Origin: Ascaris suum
Taxonomy: Eukaryota; Nematoda; Chromadorea; Rhabditida; Ascarididae
Direction of reading: 5' to 3'
Length of the DNA stretch: 64,000 nucleotides
Assembly: GCA_013433145.1 (NCBI GenBank)
Contig: CM024168.1
Coordinates: 11,106,184 to 11,170,183, forward strand
The position numbers and the translations under genes are program-made. The notes beneath the pieces were generated by a model. That model did no database searches and was not told where the DNA came from. It saw nothing but the letters and a program-made list of their open reading frames with translations. Shown here piece after piece: positions 1 to 24,740 of this stretch. The first letter of the stretch is position 1. Every line of letters starts with the position of its first letter.

Positions 1-13660
<13,660 letters not shown>

Positions 13661-14269
13661 TACCTCAAAAGTACACCGCCTAGTCAGAAACGTCTTTCCA
13701 TCCCAGTGCAGAATGTCAAATAGAAAAAGCGAACGTTCTGGACAGATGCGCTGCTGAGCTCTCCTCCCCACCTAATAAAATGCTGCATTCGCTCGTATAG
13801 GCCCTCCATTTTTAGATCGAGACACCTTTGTGAGAGGTAAATGGGCTGCCAGAAACAACCAGGTTTGCAATAATCCAAGATGAAAAAGAACACGGAGAGA
13901 TGCAATTAGCACGAATACTCGCCGTTGGGCACGAGCGCTGATCCATCTATGCCGGTTAATTTTACAGTGCTCAGTGACAGCCGTAGTACTTGGGAGACAC
14001 CAACAAGGCCTTAGACACGCGCTATTAAATAAGGGATGAAACACACATACTAATTAGTAAGCAAGGCCGCAGCATATTTATGTCCTCGGCTACAGCCCCT
14101 AGGGCAAACCATAATCCACATGGGGAAAGACCTACATCAAGATCAACACAAGTGCTGGCAAAACAGTCTGTTAAACGAAATGAAGACCACCACCATCACA
14201 GAGATCACAAGAACTCAACTGATCATAACACATCACTCGTTCAAAATACATCTACGCGGTATGGGTAGA

Positions 14270-15690
14270 CGTAGCCATAAGCACAGACGCAAGAGAGAGA
14301 TGGAGAGAGACCGCGCGCGTCCACAGCGAGCGGTACGACCCCTGGTCACTCAGTAATAAAATCGTGGCAATAGATCTATATGTGGTAACGAAACAAGAGT
14401 TGGGAAACGAGTTTCGAATTACTTTGGCAGCTGTATCAGAATCATTCTTAACCTGAGACAAAAGAATTTCCTATAGCATCATTTCCTGTATGACGTGCAA
14501 ATGACTAAATTTGCTGGGTCGAAATAAATGTGATACAGAGATTGACATATTGTTGATACATGCGGGTGATTTAGGAAGGAGAACGATTGCCGAACTACCG
14601 AAACCCCAGCAGTGATCGGAGTGGCAGCCGATGTCGTTTCTCAGCAAGATCGCCGGTCTCTGCCGGAGAGGTGAAGCGAACATCTGGAATCTCAGATATA
14701 ATAATGACCAAGCCGAAAAGATAATATATAAGTAGTGCAAGATTTGTGTAGCTGGAATTAAGAACATTATCTTCGTGGGTTTAATGCTACTTCAAATGAG
14801 AGCTTGTAATGGGAGAAATCAGAGATGCCCCGTCCTTGTTTGACAGATGGCGAGAAAAAAAATGTAAGGAATATAGCCTATCGAGCCAGATATAGCTATT
14901 TCCTCGAAGTACCCTTACCAGGTTCCCATCGCCGCAGTGTACATGTAGGTGTTGAAATCGGAGAGGGCGCTGCAACCGATATCGCCTCCGCAACGCAGAG
15001 TTTCCGCAGCATGCAGCGGTAAGTCCTGTTTCTATTGCAGCATTCCAACCACACTGTTATACAAGGCCATTTTCATAAACATCTCTGAAATCTACTCACG
15101 CTCATTTATGATCTCAACCGGCGAATGTTACACATCGCTGCAAGACTATAAAGGTACCGTACCTTTCTAATGCATCGCTTGGGAATTCCTCTAGAGTTGC
15201 GGATAGTTTCGTTACATTTAAAACGACTAAAATACGCATCGTTTGGAAAACAAGGCCCAGTCTTCTTCGTTACAGTGAAGGCGATGAGGATCAATCGGAT
15301 TTCCTTGATGATCTTCCGTCCCCGTGATGCAATACGCAAGTGTTCTGAAAGACCGAAGTGAATTGTACGCTATTCAATCCTAATGCTATCTTTCATCGTT
15401 AAAAACCTTTCTTATGCGAAGTAAGCATGCCTGGAGCAGCCCCTAACATCCTAGCGACGAATACAAAAGTACTCTGCCCACTGACTTTCTGAACGCTCAT
15501 CATTGGAGACGAATTATGCCGTCGAAAATCTTCCGATCCGCCGCTGTTAGTCGACTAGATTAATAGATTGCGTTGTCGAATGTGCGAATTTTGTTTCAAC
15601 AATCTGTCGCTCTTGGAACGCTTCAGGTGCGAGAAACTGCTTACCCATAATACTGAGCTGGAAAAACAGTAGCCATTACCTCTGATCGCG
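14270..15690 (-). mobile_element. Truncated relative of the MULE/OTU element (OTU side only)
   Basis: This stretch is collinear with 17,635-19,205. Shared landmarks are the terminal-repeat block with 'gagagagatggagagagacc', the 'CTGAGACaaaa' block near 14,455/17,815, the 'GGTCTCTGcCGGAGAGGTGAAG' block near 14,655/18,170, and the block around 'AATCTGTCGCT' near 15,600/19,120. The OTU motif region survives only as a frame-disrupted remnant near 15,640-15,690. The relation breaks off there, with no transposase and no right inverted repeat, so this is a deletion derivative or 5'/3'-truncated copy. Divergence looks substantial, roughly a fifth of positions or more by eye, so it is not a recent duplicate. 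Confidence 0.75.
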
Positions 15691-15779
15691 TGATGAAATG
15701 CCACCATGCACCTCACTAATCTGAAATCTCTTCACTGAGTATAAGATAAATAAACGATTTCTTCTATATTTTTGCATCT

Positions 15780-16130
15780 CCAGCTTGTCTGGAGCCTAGA
15801 TATAACTTCGGATAGGTGAGGAGGGGATGTGAGCGATGCGCGCACCCCCTCCCTCACATCCTCGCTTCCCCAGGTCACGCGAAGGAAGTCACTTAATACC
15901 GCATCAAAATTGCTTCGTGCGGAGCCGAGATAACGGCCTGGACAGTTTATACTGCGCTTAGCGCCAAGTGCGGCGGTGCCGTGCGCGCATAATCATTCCC
16001 CGCCACTGGGTAGCCATCCGCACCGTTTCCAAATTACGCCCAGTTGAATACTCAAATTCGTACCGAAAATGGATCACTCAGAGCCGAGATATGACCCCAA
16101 ACAATCAATTATTTAAAATAAGTAAACCAA
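15780..16130. repeat. Dispersed repeat with 'GAGCCGAGATA' cores (left copy)
   Basis: It is similar in the same orientation to 24,370-24,740. Shared strings include 'acagtttatactgcgc', 'gtgcggcg.tgccgtgc' and repeated 'GGAGCCGAGATA'-like cores spaced by roughly 130-160 bp. It is non-coding. It sits outside the inverted-repeat element on each side, so it belongs to the flanking repeat domain. Confidence 0.7.
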
Positions 16131-16479
16131 AAAGGATGAGTTTCACGAGGTTATGCGTGTCACACGTTTCTGCACATTTCAGGGATCCGATTTAAAAAAA
16201 AGGACTTGCATCAAATTCTGTCCTCCCGGAGGTCACATGTAACCTGTGAAAAAGTATCGAGCGCCAGCAATGCTGCGCTGCGGCTGCGCCGCGCACACAC
16301 ACTTCTCCTCACGCATTGCTCCTTTCTCGACGTGACGAAAACCCAGATAATCAAAACAGCATCGAAACTGGTCCATCGAGAGGGGCGAGGTGACATGGTA
16401 CAGAAGAGGGCGTTCGACAGAGCACACGTTACTCCCCAACACCCCTCCCCCCTCAAGACCTCCTTTCTTCGGTGTGCGA

Positions 16480-17040
16480 ATGAGATTAATACAAGAAAAG
16501 TACTTCTCCAATTCATTTTATTGCATTATACATTCTTGTTTCATTCCCCATCAGCCTTCAAAGTCCCCATAAAAAGATTATACATTATTCCGAATATATA
16601 TCCACCACAGGGGGAGGCAGACAGCTTTTACCCCCTCTTGATTCCGCCTCCAGAAGCGGTCATGGAAAAAATAATGCTTCAATTTCTTAACTATCATAAT
16701 ACATTCATGCTCCATTGCAGGTTAGATCTCTTAATGTTGCAAACGAAATTATATATTATTGCGAAGACAATTGAATCACAAGGGGCCTGCCGTCCCCTTG
16801 AAACCCCAGCTTTCTCCCGCATGCCATTGGGGGTTATGTATAAATAAGTTTTAATTAATTACCCAACATCGTGCAGCATTACTGCACTTATTGTTGCCCT
16901 TCTTAATGTCCACAACAAAGGTAACATCATTCGGAAAAGAATTTATGCACAAGGGGGGCAGCCGCCCTCCTTGAACCGCCTGCTTTCTTTCGCGTGCCTT
17001 TGAGGTTTATGGAGAAAATAATCCTTTAATTTATTACTGG
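16480..17040. repeat. ~175-bp tandem repeat with GC-rich core, three copies
   Basis: Three units with a core of the form 'caaggGGgc.GCCG.CCCCTTGAA' followed by 'gCTTTCtc.cgc' and an 'aaaataat' tail occur near 16,600, 16,780 and 16,950. A single further core occurs near 25,735-25,820. The long plus-strand frame through here (16,206-16,847) is a product of this repeat and is not a gene. Confidence 0.75.
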
Positions 17041-17079
17041 AAGACTGCACGGAGCCACAGTGTCTGCAGTGGTACTAAC

Positions 17080-17634
17080 TATGGGAAAAAAATATTTCAA
17101 AAAGTTTCCTGGTTCCCTCCTCGAGTTCTGCCCACCAACAAACCTTGCCCGCGGACAGGGCCATGTTACCTAATGAAAAGAATAATTCCCGGAACTGGAA
17201 GCTTCAAGAGAATCAGAATGTCTGCAATGGTACTTAACAATGGAAGAGAAATATTTCGAAAGTCATCCGGCTCCCATTCCTGGATTTTGCCCACTAACAA
17301 ACCGAGCTTAGACACCGGGCCACATGTTCTTATGAAAGAAAAGTTTCCTCAAAACTCAAGCACTGAAGAGAGCGAGTCTCTACAATTTTCCTTAAGCATC
17401 AAACACAAATATTTCAAAAACTTTTCAGGTTCTCGCCCCCGGGTTTTCCCCACCAACAAGCTCAGCCTAGGCACCGGGCCATATCTTATGGAAGAAAAAT
17501 TTTCCTTCAACTCGAAGACTAAGGAAAGTGGGTACTTAACTGGTACTTAACTATACAACACAAGTATTTCAAAAATTTTCCAGATTCGTGTCTCCGGGTT
17601 TTGGCCACCAACGAATTTTGCCCGTGAGGGTATA
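17080..17634. repeat. ~150-bp tandem repeat array, left flank of the element
   Basis: Repeated blocks contain 'atttcaaaaa', 'ccgggttttgcccaccaaca' and 'gcaccgggccat', with about four degenerate units. The same repeat, in the same orientation, resumes at 24,033 on the other side of the inverted-repeat element, as expected if the element inserted into the array. Confidence 0.8.
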
Positions 17635-17963
17635 CTTAGCCACAAGCGCACGCGCACGAGAGAGACGGAGACAGACGGCGCGCGTCCACGGCGAGCTGCG
17701 CGGTAGTGGCCACTCGGCAGTAAAATTGTCGCAGTAAATATGAAAATATGCCGTAAGGAAACAAGATTCGAAAGACGAGTTTCAGCAAATGCTCTATCAG
17801 AATCATTACGAACCTGAGACGAAAACAAGAACTTTTCTATAAGATCAATTTCCTATGTGACGCGCAATTGACATAAATTGCACGGTCACCGATATATCAG
17901 GGCCTAGAAGTGTATAAAGGAGCGAGATTTGGAAAGAGCGACTAAACACATTTTAAAGAGCAT
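17635..17963 (+). repeat. Left terminal inverted repeat of the MULE element
   Basis: The reverse complement matches 23,709-24,032 closely for about 325 bp, including a shared run containing 'ttttctataagatcaatttc' and 'cggtcaccgatatatcag'. Confidence 0.88.
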
Positions 17964-19140
17964 TGAATGCTCTATCAGAATCATTAATAAGCTGAGACAA
18001 AAACAAGAACTTTTCTATAAGATCAATTTCTTATATGACAAGTAATTGGCAAAAAAATGACGCTGTTGACATGTGCGGGCGATGGAGGAAAGAAATCGCT
18101 CGTTGAATTATCGAAACTCGAGTAGTGTGATTTGAAGTGGTAGCTGCTGTCGTTCCTCTGCAAGATCGTCGGTCTCTGTCGGAGAGGTGAAGCCAACATC
18201 TGAAGTCTCAAATACAGCGATGATCACAGCGAAGGGATACTAAATAAGCAGTGCAAGTTTTGTATAGCTTGAATTAAGTGCATTAAATAAAAAATTTTTT
18301 CCCGTTCTTAAATCTTGGTAAGTTTGGTGCTTCTTCAACTGATAACTTATTGTGGGAGAAATCAGAGGTGCGCCGTCTATTTTTGACGAAAAGGCGGCGA
18401 AAACAATGCAAGGATTATAGCCTGCTGAGCCATATGTAGCTATTCGAAGTATCCCTGCCAGATTCCTCTCGTCGCTGTGTACAAGTATATGTTCAAGTCG
18501 AAGCAAAGCGCTGCGGCCACTGAGTCAATGTCGTCTCCCCAACGCAGATTATCTGCAGCGTTCAGTCTATGTCCCGTTTTCAATGCAGCATTTCGTCCAC
18601 GCTGTTTGTATGGCCTTGTTTCATGAACATCTCTGAAATCTGCTCACACTCTGCCGATCTCAAGTACCGAATGTTGCACATTGCTACAAAACTATGACGG
18701 TACTCGCACCCTTTTAACGCATCGTTTAGGAAATCTTCTGAAGCAATGAATTGTTTTGTAACATTCAAAAGGTTATTTATTCAAGGCTGTCTTCTTCGAT
18801 ATAGGGAAGGCGACGGGAATCAACCGGACTTCCTGGTGATAGTTTTCCGTTCCGTAAGGGAGTGCTCTGAAAGAGCAAAATGAATTGCAGCCATCTAATG
18901 CCAATGCCGCATTTCATTGTTAAAAGCCTTTATTAGAGAAGCAAGGGTTCCTGGAGCAGTCCTTAAGGCCCTAGCGGCACTGTGCAAAAATAGGCTGCCC
19001 ATTTCTGAACACTCAGTACTACACTCGGCCTATGCCGTTAACAAGCTTCCGAACCGCCGTTAGTGGACTAAATTAATAAGTTAGGTTGCAATGCCCAATG
19101 TGCAAATTTTGTTTCGACAATCTGTCGCTTTTGGAATGCT

Positions 19141-19651
19141 TCAGAAGCGGGAAATTGTTTGCGTATGATACTGACCTGTAAAACAGTTGCCATCTCCTCT
19201 GACTGGAACCGTCGCCCATTTGCCCGGCTTCTGATCGACTTGGAATGAACACGAGTCGGTGTATGGTGGACGGGCACCTTGCACATGAGGCAGGCGCTTC
19301 TTCCGCACATTATTCAGCCAATCTAAACTAGGCGGCTCGAAACGAATGCTCTTGGTAGCCGCCATCTTCTTTCTGATCTCCTTCACATCTTCATGCGATT
19401 TGGCTTCTTTGGCTTGGGTTACGCACTTCAAATGACTGAATGCATTGAAGGTTTCCTGCCTTGTAACCACTTGCCGTTCCCTTCCACGTGAAGTGCAATT
19501 TTTCCACTGGGGAGCACGTCGCCTTTTTGCTCTTTACTCCTGGCGCGTCTATGTCGGGAAACAAGTATTGCACGCAATCAAGGTGTGGCAGTGCAATTAA
19601 GCATACGCTCAACTCGTCGGTTGGCTTTTTTACCATTAAGCAAATCTGCAA
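19141..19651 (-). pseudogene. OTU-like cysteine protease fragment of the MULE element
   Basis: The frame 19,470-19,141 reads '...PPSLDWLNNVRKKRLPHVQG' ... 'WATVPVRGDGNCFTG'. 'GDGNCF' is the catalytic Asp-Gly-Asn-Cys block of OTU-family deubiquitinases, and a possible donor (ACAG|GTCAGT) follows at once. An overlapping upstream frame (19,651-19,391) reads lysine-rich sequence and could be a preceding exon or a frameshifted continuation. The later OTU part with the catalytic His was not located. A weak frame at 18,768-18,580 may be a downstream exon. OTU domains are known passengers of some eukaryotic transposons. No intact start-to-stop gene is visible. Confidence 0.6.
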
Positions 19652-20579
19652 TACCCATTATCGAGAGGTGTGTGTAATGTAATTCATGTCTCCGCCTTAC
19701 CCACATTCCTCTACAGGAGAGGAATAAAATAAAGGAAACCCAGAACTGTCGGATGCAGAATTCTTGACTGGAGAATATAACAATCGCACAAAAAGGATAG
19801 ATTCATGAAGATCCTCAGCAATTTCAGGTAATTTATGAATGACTCCGTCAATTCATTAGCAGTTCAGCTTTCCATTAACAACAATGTCATAAATGCACAA
19901 GAATAACGCATAAGGCAAAACTAACCCGGTATTTTCGCATATATTTCAGAAGGCGACAGTTCAGGAGAACATACTTCGGATTTCTTGGTCTCGTTTTCGC
20001 GCCCTCTGCCAATTGTTGTATGCGCGTCAAATACTAAGCATGAGGAGAGTGAAGGAAAGCCAAGTACGCGCTGACCGATGGATTGCGAGGGGCGCGAAAC
20101 TGCCCTAAAAATTTCTACATTATTCCTTCATTGGCTGTATTGCATCTTAACAGGCAACGCTCGGAGAGGACTGCAGTAGATGAATTTCCAAAACACGCCT
20201 TGATAGCACTGAGTGATATGCTTCCGCTGCATTTGTCGTGCGCACTTCTGAGTCGTAGTGGTTCCACCTGTGCAACGGCAGCGAAAGCCAGTAGCCTTCG
20301 GAATGCCGCTTGAACGCGTTCAGTTCCTTCTGAGGTTAGCAGGTGAGCTTCGTTGGAGGAATCCACGATCTGGGAGGTTGCGGTGGATTTTTTAGCGCCA
20401 TCTCCCACGCGGAGCAGAAATGCTCTGCAAGAGGCTTGCTAATGAGACGCCACTATTCAGATATTGTCATAATTTACCTAATAACTTCAGCAACAGCACA
20501 GCAACCTCCAGATAGTTAGCAGGTTGGCTCAGTACACATTCTACACGAATCAAAATTATAGGCAATAATACCATATAGA

Positions 20580-21190
<611 letters not shown>

Positions 21191-21432
21191 TGTGTATAAT
21201 GTGTATAAAATCGGTCCATGTGTATTCACAATGATATCTAAGTAACCGTGTCACAGGTGACGTGAAACGAGAGTAACTTTATATTGCTACGCCCATTGGA
21301 AATCTGCCTTAATGTCATGTTCATAGTCGATATTTTTGAAAATCCCGCCTAGATCAAATAAAGCGCAATTACGTTCAGGCAGTAGTGGCAACTCTAATCC
21401 GTTAGGAGCCGTCTAATCCGTTGGTGAGTGAC

Positions 21433-22013
21433 TTAGAACTCGTCGTAGAATTGGATCAAACCGAACTTCCTCACACTGTTTATCACAGCTTGGCAGTAGT
21501 GGAATAAACAACCCTTCACTGCTGCACTACCAAAAGTCTCCGACACCGCTTTCATGATCGCCTCCTCATAATCCGTCCGAACGGTGCGTACGTTCGCTTC
21601 GATGTTCATTTCGCTCCAACGACGTTGCATCGCAGAGAAAATGATGTTGTATGATTGCAGGGTTTTGTTACGCATAACGGCGTGGAGAACTGGCACCCAC
21701 TCGTAGCCCATGTCGTTGCTTATCTGAAAAAAGACTACTCCGTTTCGGAAACCTACTGATTTGTGCAAGGGCTGCGGGTGACAACCAACTTCACCGAATC
21801 CGTAGTTTTTCGTTCGAGACTTTGAGAACCATCCAAATCGCACTAAGGATTTTAGACATACCCTGCAGTGGACTGTAAGGACCTGGTGAAAGCTTCGCGG
21901 TGCTGTGCTGAAAGTGGCATCGGCTATTAAGATGTCTGAAGCAGCGGTTGCGAAGTTCAACGTCTGAGGAGAAGGCCAAAATTCCATGGCCAGAATTTTG
22001 CACCAGAAGCCAC
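21433..22013 (-). pseudogene. MULE transposase core (two exons, truncated C-terminus)
   Basis: Exon 22013-21862 reads 'ILIADATFSTAPRSFHQVLT' then VHCR. A 138-bp intron (AGG|GTATGTC ... TTTTTTCAG) separates it from exon 21723-21433, which reads ISNDMGYEWVPVLHAVM ... TVRTDYEEAI ... KGCLFHYCQAV. The junction is in phase. These are the MULE-domain landmarks: first Asp in 'ADATF', second in 'RTDYEEA', and the C-x-F-H-Y block. The frame stops at FYDEF soon after the Cys/His block, shorter than full MULE transposases, so the C-terminus is either in an unseen exon or lost. The (AT)n tract lies immediately downstream. Confidence 0.85.
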
Positions 22014-22231
22014 CTGAAAAGTTAAATTTATACGTTACAGTTTCCATCCCTTGGCTGATCTATCTTGCTTACCTTGCGCCTCAGCGGTGAGATATCTCTT
22101 CAACAGCCTTCCAATGCTATACGCAGGACCAATAAAGGTTAATGTGACCATATGTTTCAAACACAACTAGCATTTCAGCGATATTGTCCTCATACCACAT
22201 AAGTGGTTAAAACTGGAGCGATCCTGAACGT

Positions 22232-22456
22232 TTACCTTTTGACGGTGTTCTTCAGATTCCCTCGTAAAGTGTTGCAATAGCACGGCAATAAATAGAAAGG
22301 TGTCCGAGAATGTGGCCAAATGACGTCGGCGGTTCGCAGCATAGGATTTTCTTGCGGTTTTCCAAGCTGGAAATCGTGTTGCCGTATCGGGTTGTCTGTC
22401 ATCACTGAGAGCGATTTTGTAACCCTGAATTGCTTCATATCAGCAAGAAAATCCAC
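22232..22456 (-). pseudogene. Linker fragment of the MULE transposase
   Basis: The frame reads DFLADMKQFRVTKSLSVMTD and lies between the zinc-finger-like region and the transposase core on the same strand. The preceding sequence matches in a different frame (KEW then a shift to DFLADM), which is a second likely frameshift. Confidence 0.4.
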
Positions 22457-22829
22457 TCTTTAACGACGAAGAGCTTAATGAGGGAAGCTTTAAAAACACT
22501 GGAAAACTCAATCCAGCCCAAAATTCTGAAACTTACCCGAACCCATGCTTTACGAGGCTCACAGATGCCTTTGCGAACCTCTCTGCGGCAAATGAGATCG
22601 ACTTCTCGAGCACGAAGCTGCTGCAAAGTCAACGGCTGGCAGCGGTATGATGTTCGGGATCGTATGTGCTGGTTATTGAACCACATGTCGTTATCAGCTT
22701 CGGCCTTTTCTTCTCCGGGGCTGTTTTGTTGATTGTTTCACAAGTGGAAAATCGGTAGTACCGCTTCGTGCCATAAGCCTTTGTTAAACGATAGACACGA
22801 ACGGCGTTTTCACCAATCCTCACCATCAA
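22435..22829 (-). pseudogene. Zinc-finger-like N-terminal region of the MULE transposase, frameshifted
   Basis: Frame A (22,829-22,629) reads 'GTKRYYRFSTCE' ... 'LITTCGSI' ... 'DPEHHTA' and then stops. Frame B (22,686-22,435) picks up as 'CQPLTLQQLRAREVDLICRR' ... 'GICEPRKAWVR'. Read across a one-base shift near 22,640, this gives a Cys/His pattern with an EHH-x(n)-C end that resembles FLYWCH-like fingers of animal MULEs; that family label is inference. A strong donor (CGG|GTAAGT) follows AWVR. Confidence 0.6.
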
Positions 22830-23024
22830 GGGGCGTCGATTTCCACGAATGGAAAACGTATCGCTTAGATCCCGAGACGCACTTAGGACACATATACTCT
22901 GAAACGTTTTCTTCTAAGAACAAGAATGTGTGCTACGAGGCCACAGAAAGTAGCCTCTGTTACTTCGACCAACAAGGTTTTGTAAACCTATGTTTTCGTT
23001 CTAATAATGTTAACGATTGTGTTA

Positions 23025-23657
23025 CTAACATCTCTGTTGCCCAACATCGCTCTGCTCACAGCTCGTCTCCATTACCTCACAAGTGTTACCAACAAGCGGT
23101 AAAGGCAGTAGCCGTACTGAGCCTCTGAAGCTATACAGGAATACGAAGCAAATGACCGAAGGATTGCGAAGCATTTTTAATGAATTCAGTAGCACATTCA
23201 CCGCTTCCTCATTCAGTTGAGACGAACAGTTTGGCCAGGTCGAAGGGAACTTCTCAGAATGGTCGCGTTTGTCAGTCATTGTGCTCGCATCCGTCATCCG
23301 ATTCTCGGTCGTGGTGCTCGCATCCATCGTTCGACTGTCGGTCATAGTTGCGGCATCAGCCACGACTAATTCCGTAGCAGTGCCCATATCACGCTTGTTC
23401 TCACCCCAAACAACATGGCTATCGCCTACTTTGTCACTATCTTTGGCCTCCAGAAAACAAGTCCTCCTTTCTGCTCGCGCTTTCTTAAGAGCCTTCCGAA
23501 TCTTCAAGAAACCCTTACCCATCCTGGCTCTGATGGAGGGAACCGACACCGCAAACAGTTGACGCACAAGCAAATCCTCACCCTTAACCCGCGTGGTCTG
23601 ATCGCGGTTGCAACCACGAAAAACCCGCCTAAATCGAATAAAAGGGCGCTGATACAC
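23025..23657 (-). pseudogene. N-terminal frame of the MULE element with a Met-Thr-Asp repeat
   Basis: This 210-codon open frame contains a basic segment (GKGFLKIRKALKKARAERR) and then an internal repeat of about 10-11 residues built on 'DASTMTD' / 'DASTTTENRMTD'. No catalytic domain is recognised. It lies upstream of the zinc-finger-like region on the same strand, so it may be an N-terminal exon of the transposase or a separate accessory protein. No ATG-to-stop gene is proven. Confidence 0.45.
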
Positions 23658-23708
23658 TAGGTGCGGCGGGAACTCTTAAATCCGTCACATGCTGCCCCAT
23701 GCTCATAA

Positions 23709-24032
23709 ATGCTCTTTAAAATGTGCCTAGTCGTTCTTTCCAAATCTTGTTCCTTTCCAAAAAACTTCTAGGTCCTGATATATCGGTGACCGTGCAATTT
23801 ATGTCAATTGCGCGTCACATAGGAAATTGATCTTATAGAAAAGTTCTTGTTTTCGTCTCAGGTTCGTAATGATTCTGATAGAGCATTTGCTGAAACTCGT
23901 CTTTCGAATCTCGTTCCCTTACGGTATATTTTCATATTTACTGCGACAATCTTATTGCCGAGTTAGCACTACCGCGCGGCTCGCCGTGGACGCGCGGTCC
24001 ATCTCTCTCGTGCGCTTGCGCTTGTGGCTAAG
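23709..24032 (-). repeat. Right terminal inverted repeat of the MULE element
   Basis: This is the inverted counterpart of 17,635-17,963. Near-identity over most of the length suggests that the two arms date from one insertion or have been homogenised. Confidence 0.88.
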
Positions 24033-24260
24033 TGCGGCGACCCCAGTTTGCCTATCCACCGGGCCATGTTATGTAAGCGAAGAGAAATTTCCTTAAAATT
24101 TGAAGGAAGTAAGGGTTTCTGCAATGGTATTTAACTATGGAAAATATTTCAAAAACTATACAGGTTTTCTTCCGCGGGTTCTGCGCACCAGCAAGCTCAG
24201 CCTAGGCACCGGGCCATGTCATCTAATGCAAAAAAAATTCCCCGAACGTTGAAGTTTGAA
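24033..24260. repeat. ~150-bp tandem repeat array, right flank of the element
   Basis: This continues the left-flank array in the same orientation ('ccaccgggccatgttatgt', 'gctcagcctaggcaccgggc', 'tttctgcaatggtatttaac'). Confidence 0.78.
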
Positions 24261-24369
24261 AAAAGAGCGTCTGCATAAACCCTAAGTCAATTAGCGATCT
24301 TCTGTATATTATCTATATATAGACTAGCATGAGTTTCACAAAGCTATACATTTCACACTTGTCTACATT

Positions 24370-24740
24370 TCGTACGGAATGGATTAAAAGAAACTGAAAT
24401 GAAATCTGTCCATCCGGAGCCGAGATATGAGTTCGGACAGGTGAGAAGGACGTGTGACGCGGCGCGCGCACCTGCTCTCTCTCATCGCTGATTTCCGTAG
24501 ACCACGGAAGCCAGCCATTCCAAACCGCATCATGATTGCTTCATGGGGAGCCGAGATATCGTCAATGACAGTTTATACTGCGCGTAGCACAACGTGCGGC
24601 GACGCCGTGCACACACACTCACTCCTTGAAGCATCGCACAACTACTTTCACGTTGCTCTTATTACGCCAGGTTGAACATTCAAGACCACATCGAAACTGG
24701 ACCATTCGGAGCTGAAATATGACTCTAAACAATTATTTAA
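24370..24740. repeat. Dispersed repeat with 'GAGCCGAGATA' cores (right copy)
   Basis: Direct repeat of 15,780-16,130. Both halves, including the 'acagtttatactgcgc' block and the 'catcgaaactgg.ccat' block also present near 16,360, are recognisable. Confidence 0.7.

Noticed and set aside
16206..16847. A 213-codon plus-strand open frame
   Set aside because: It runs through the ~175-bp tandem repeats and the GAGCCGAGATA repeat family, has no recognisable domain, and adjacent frames are equally open.
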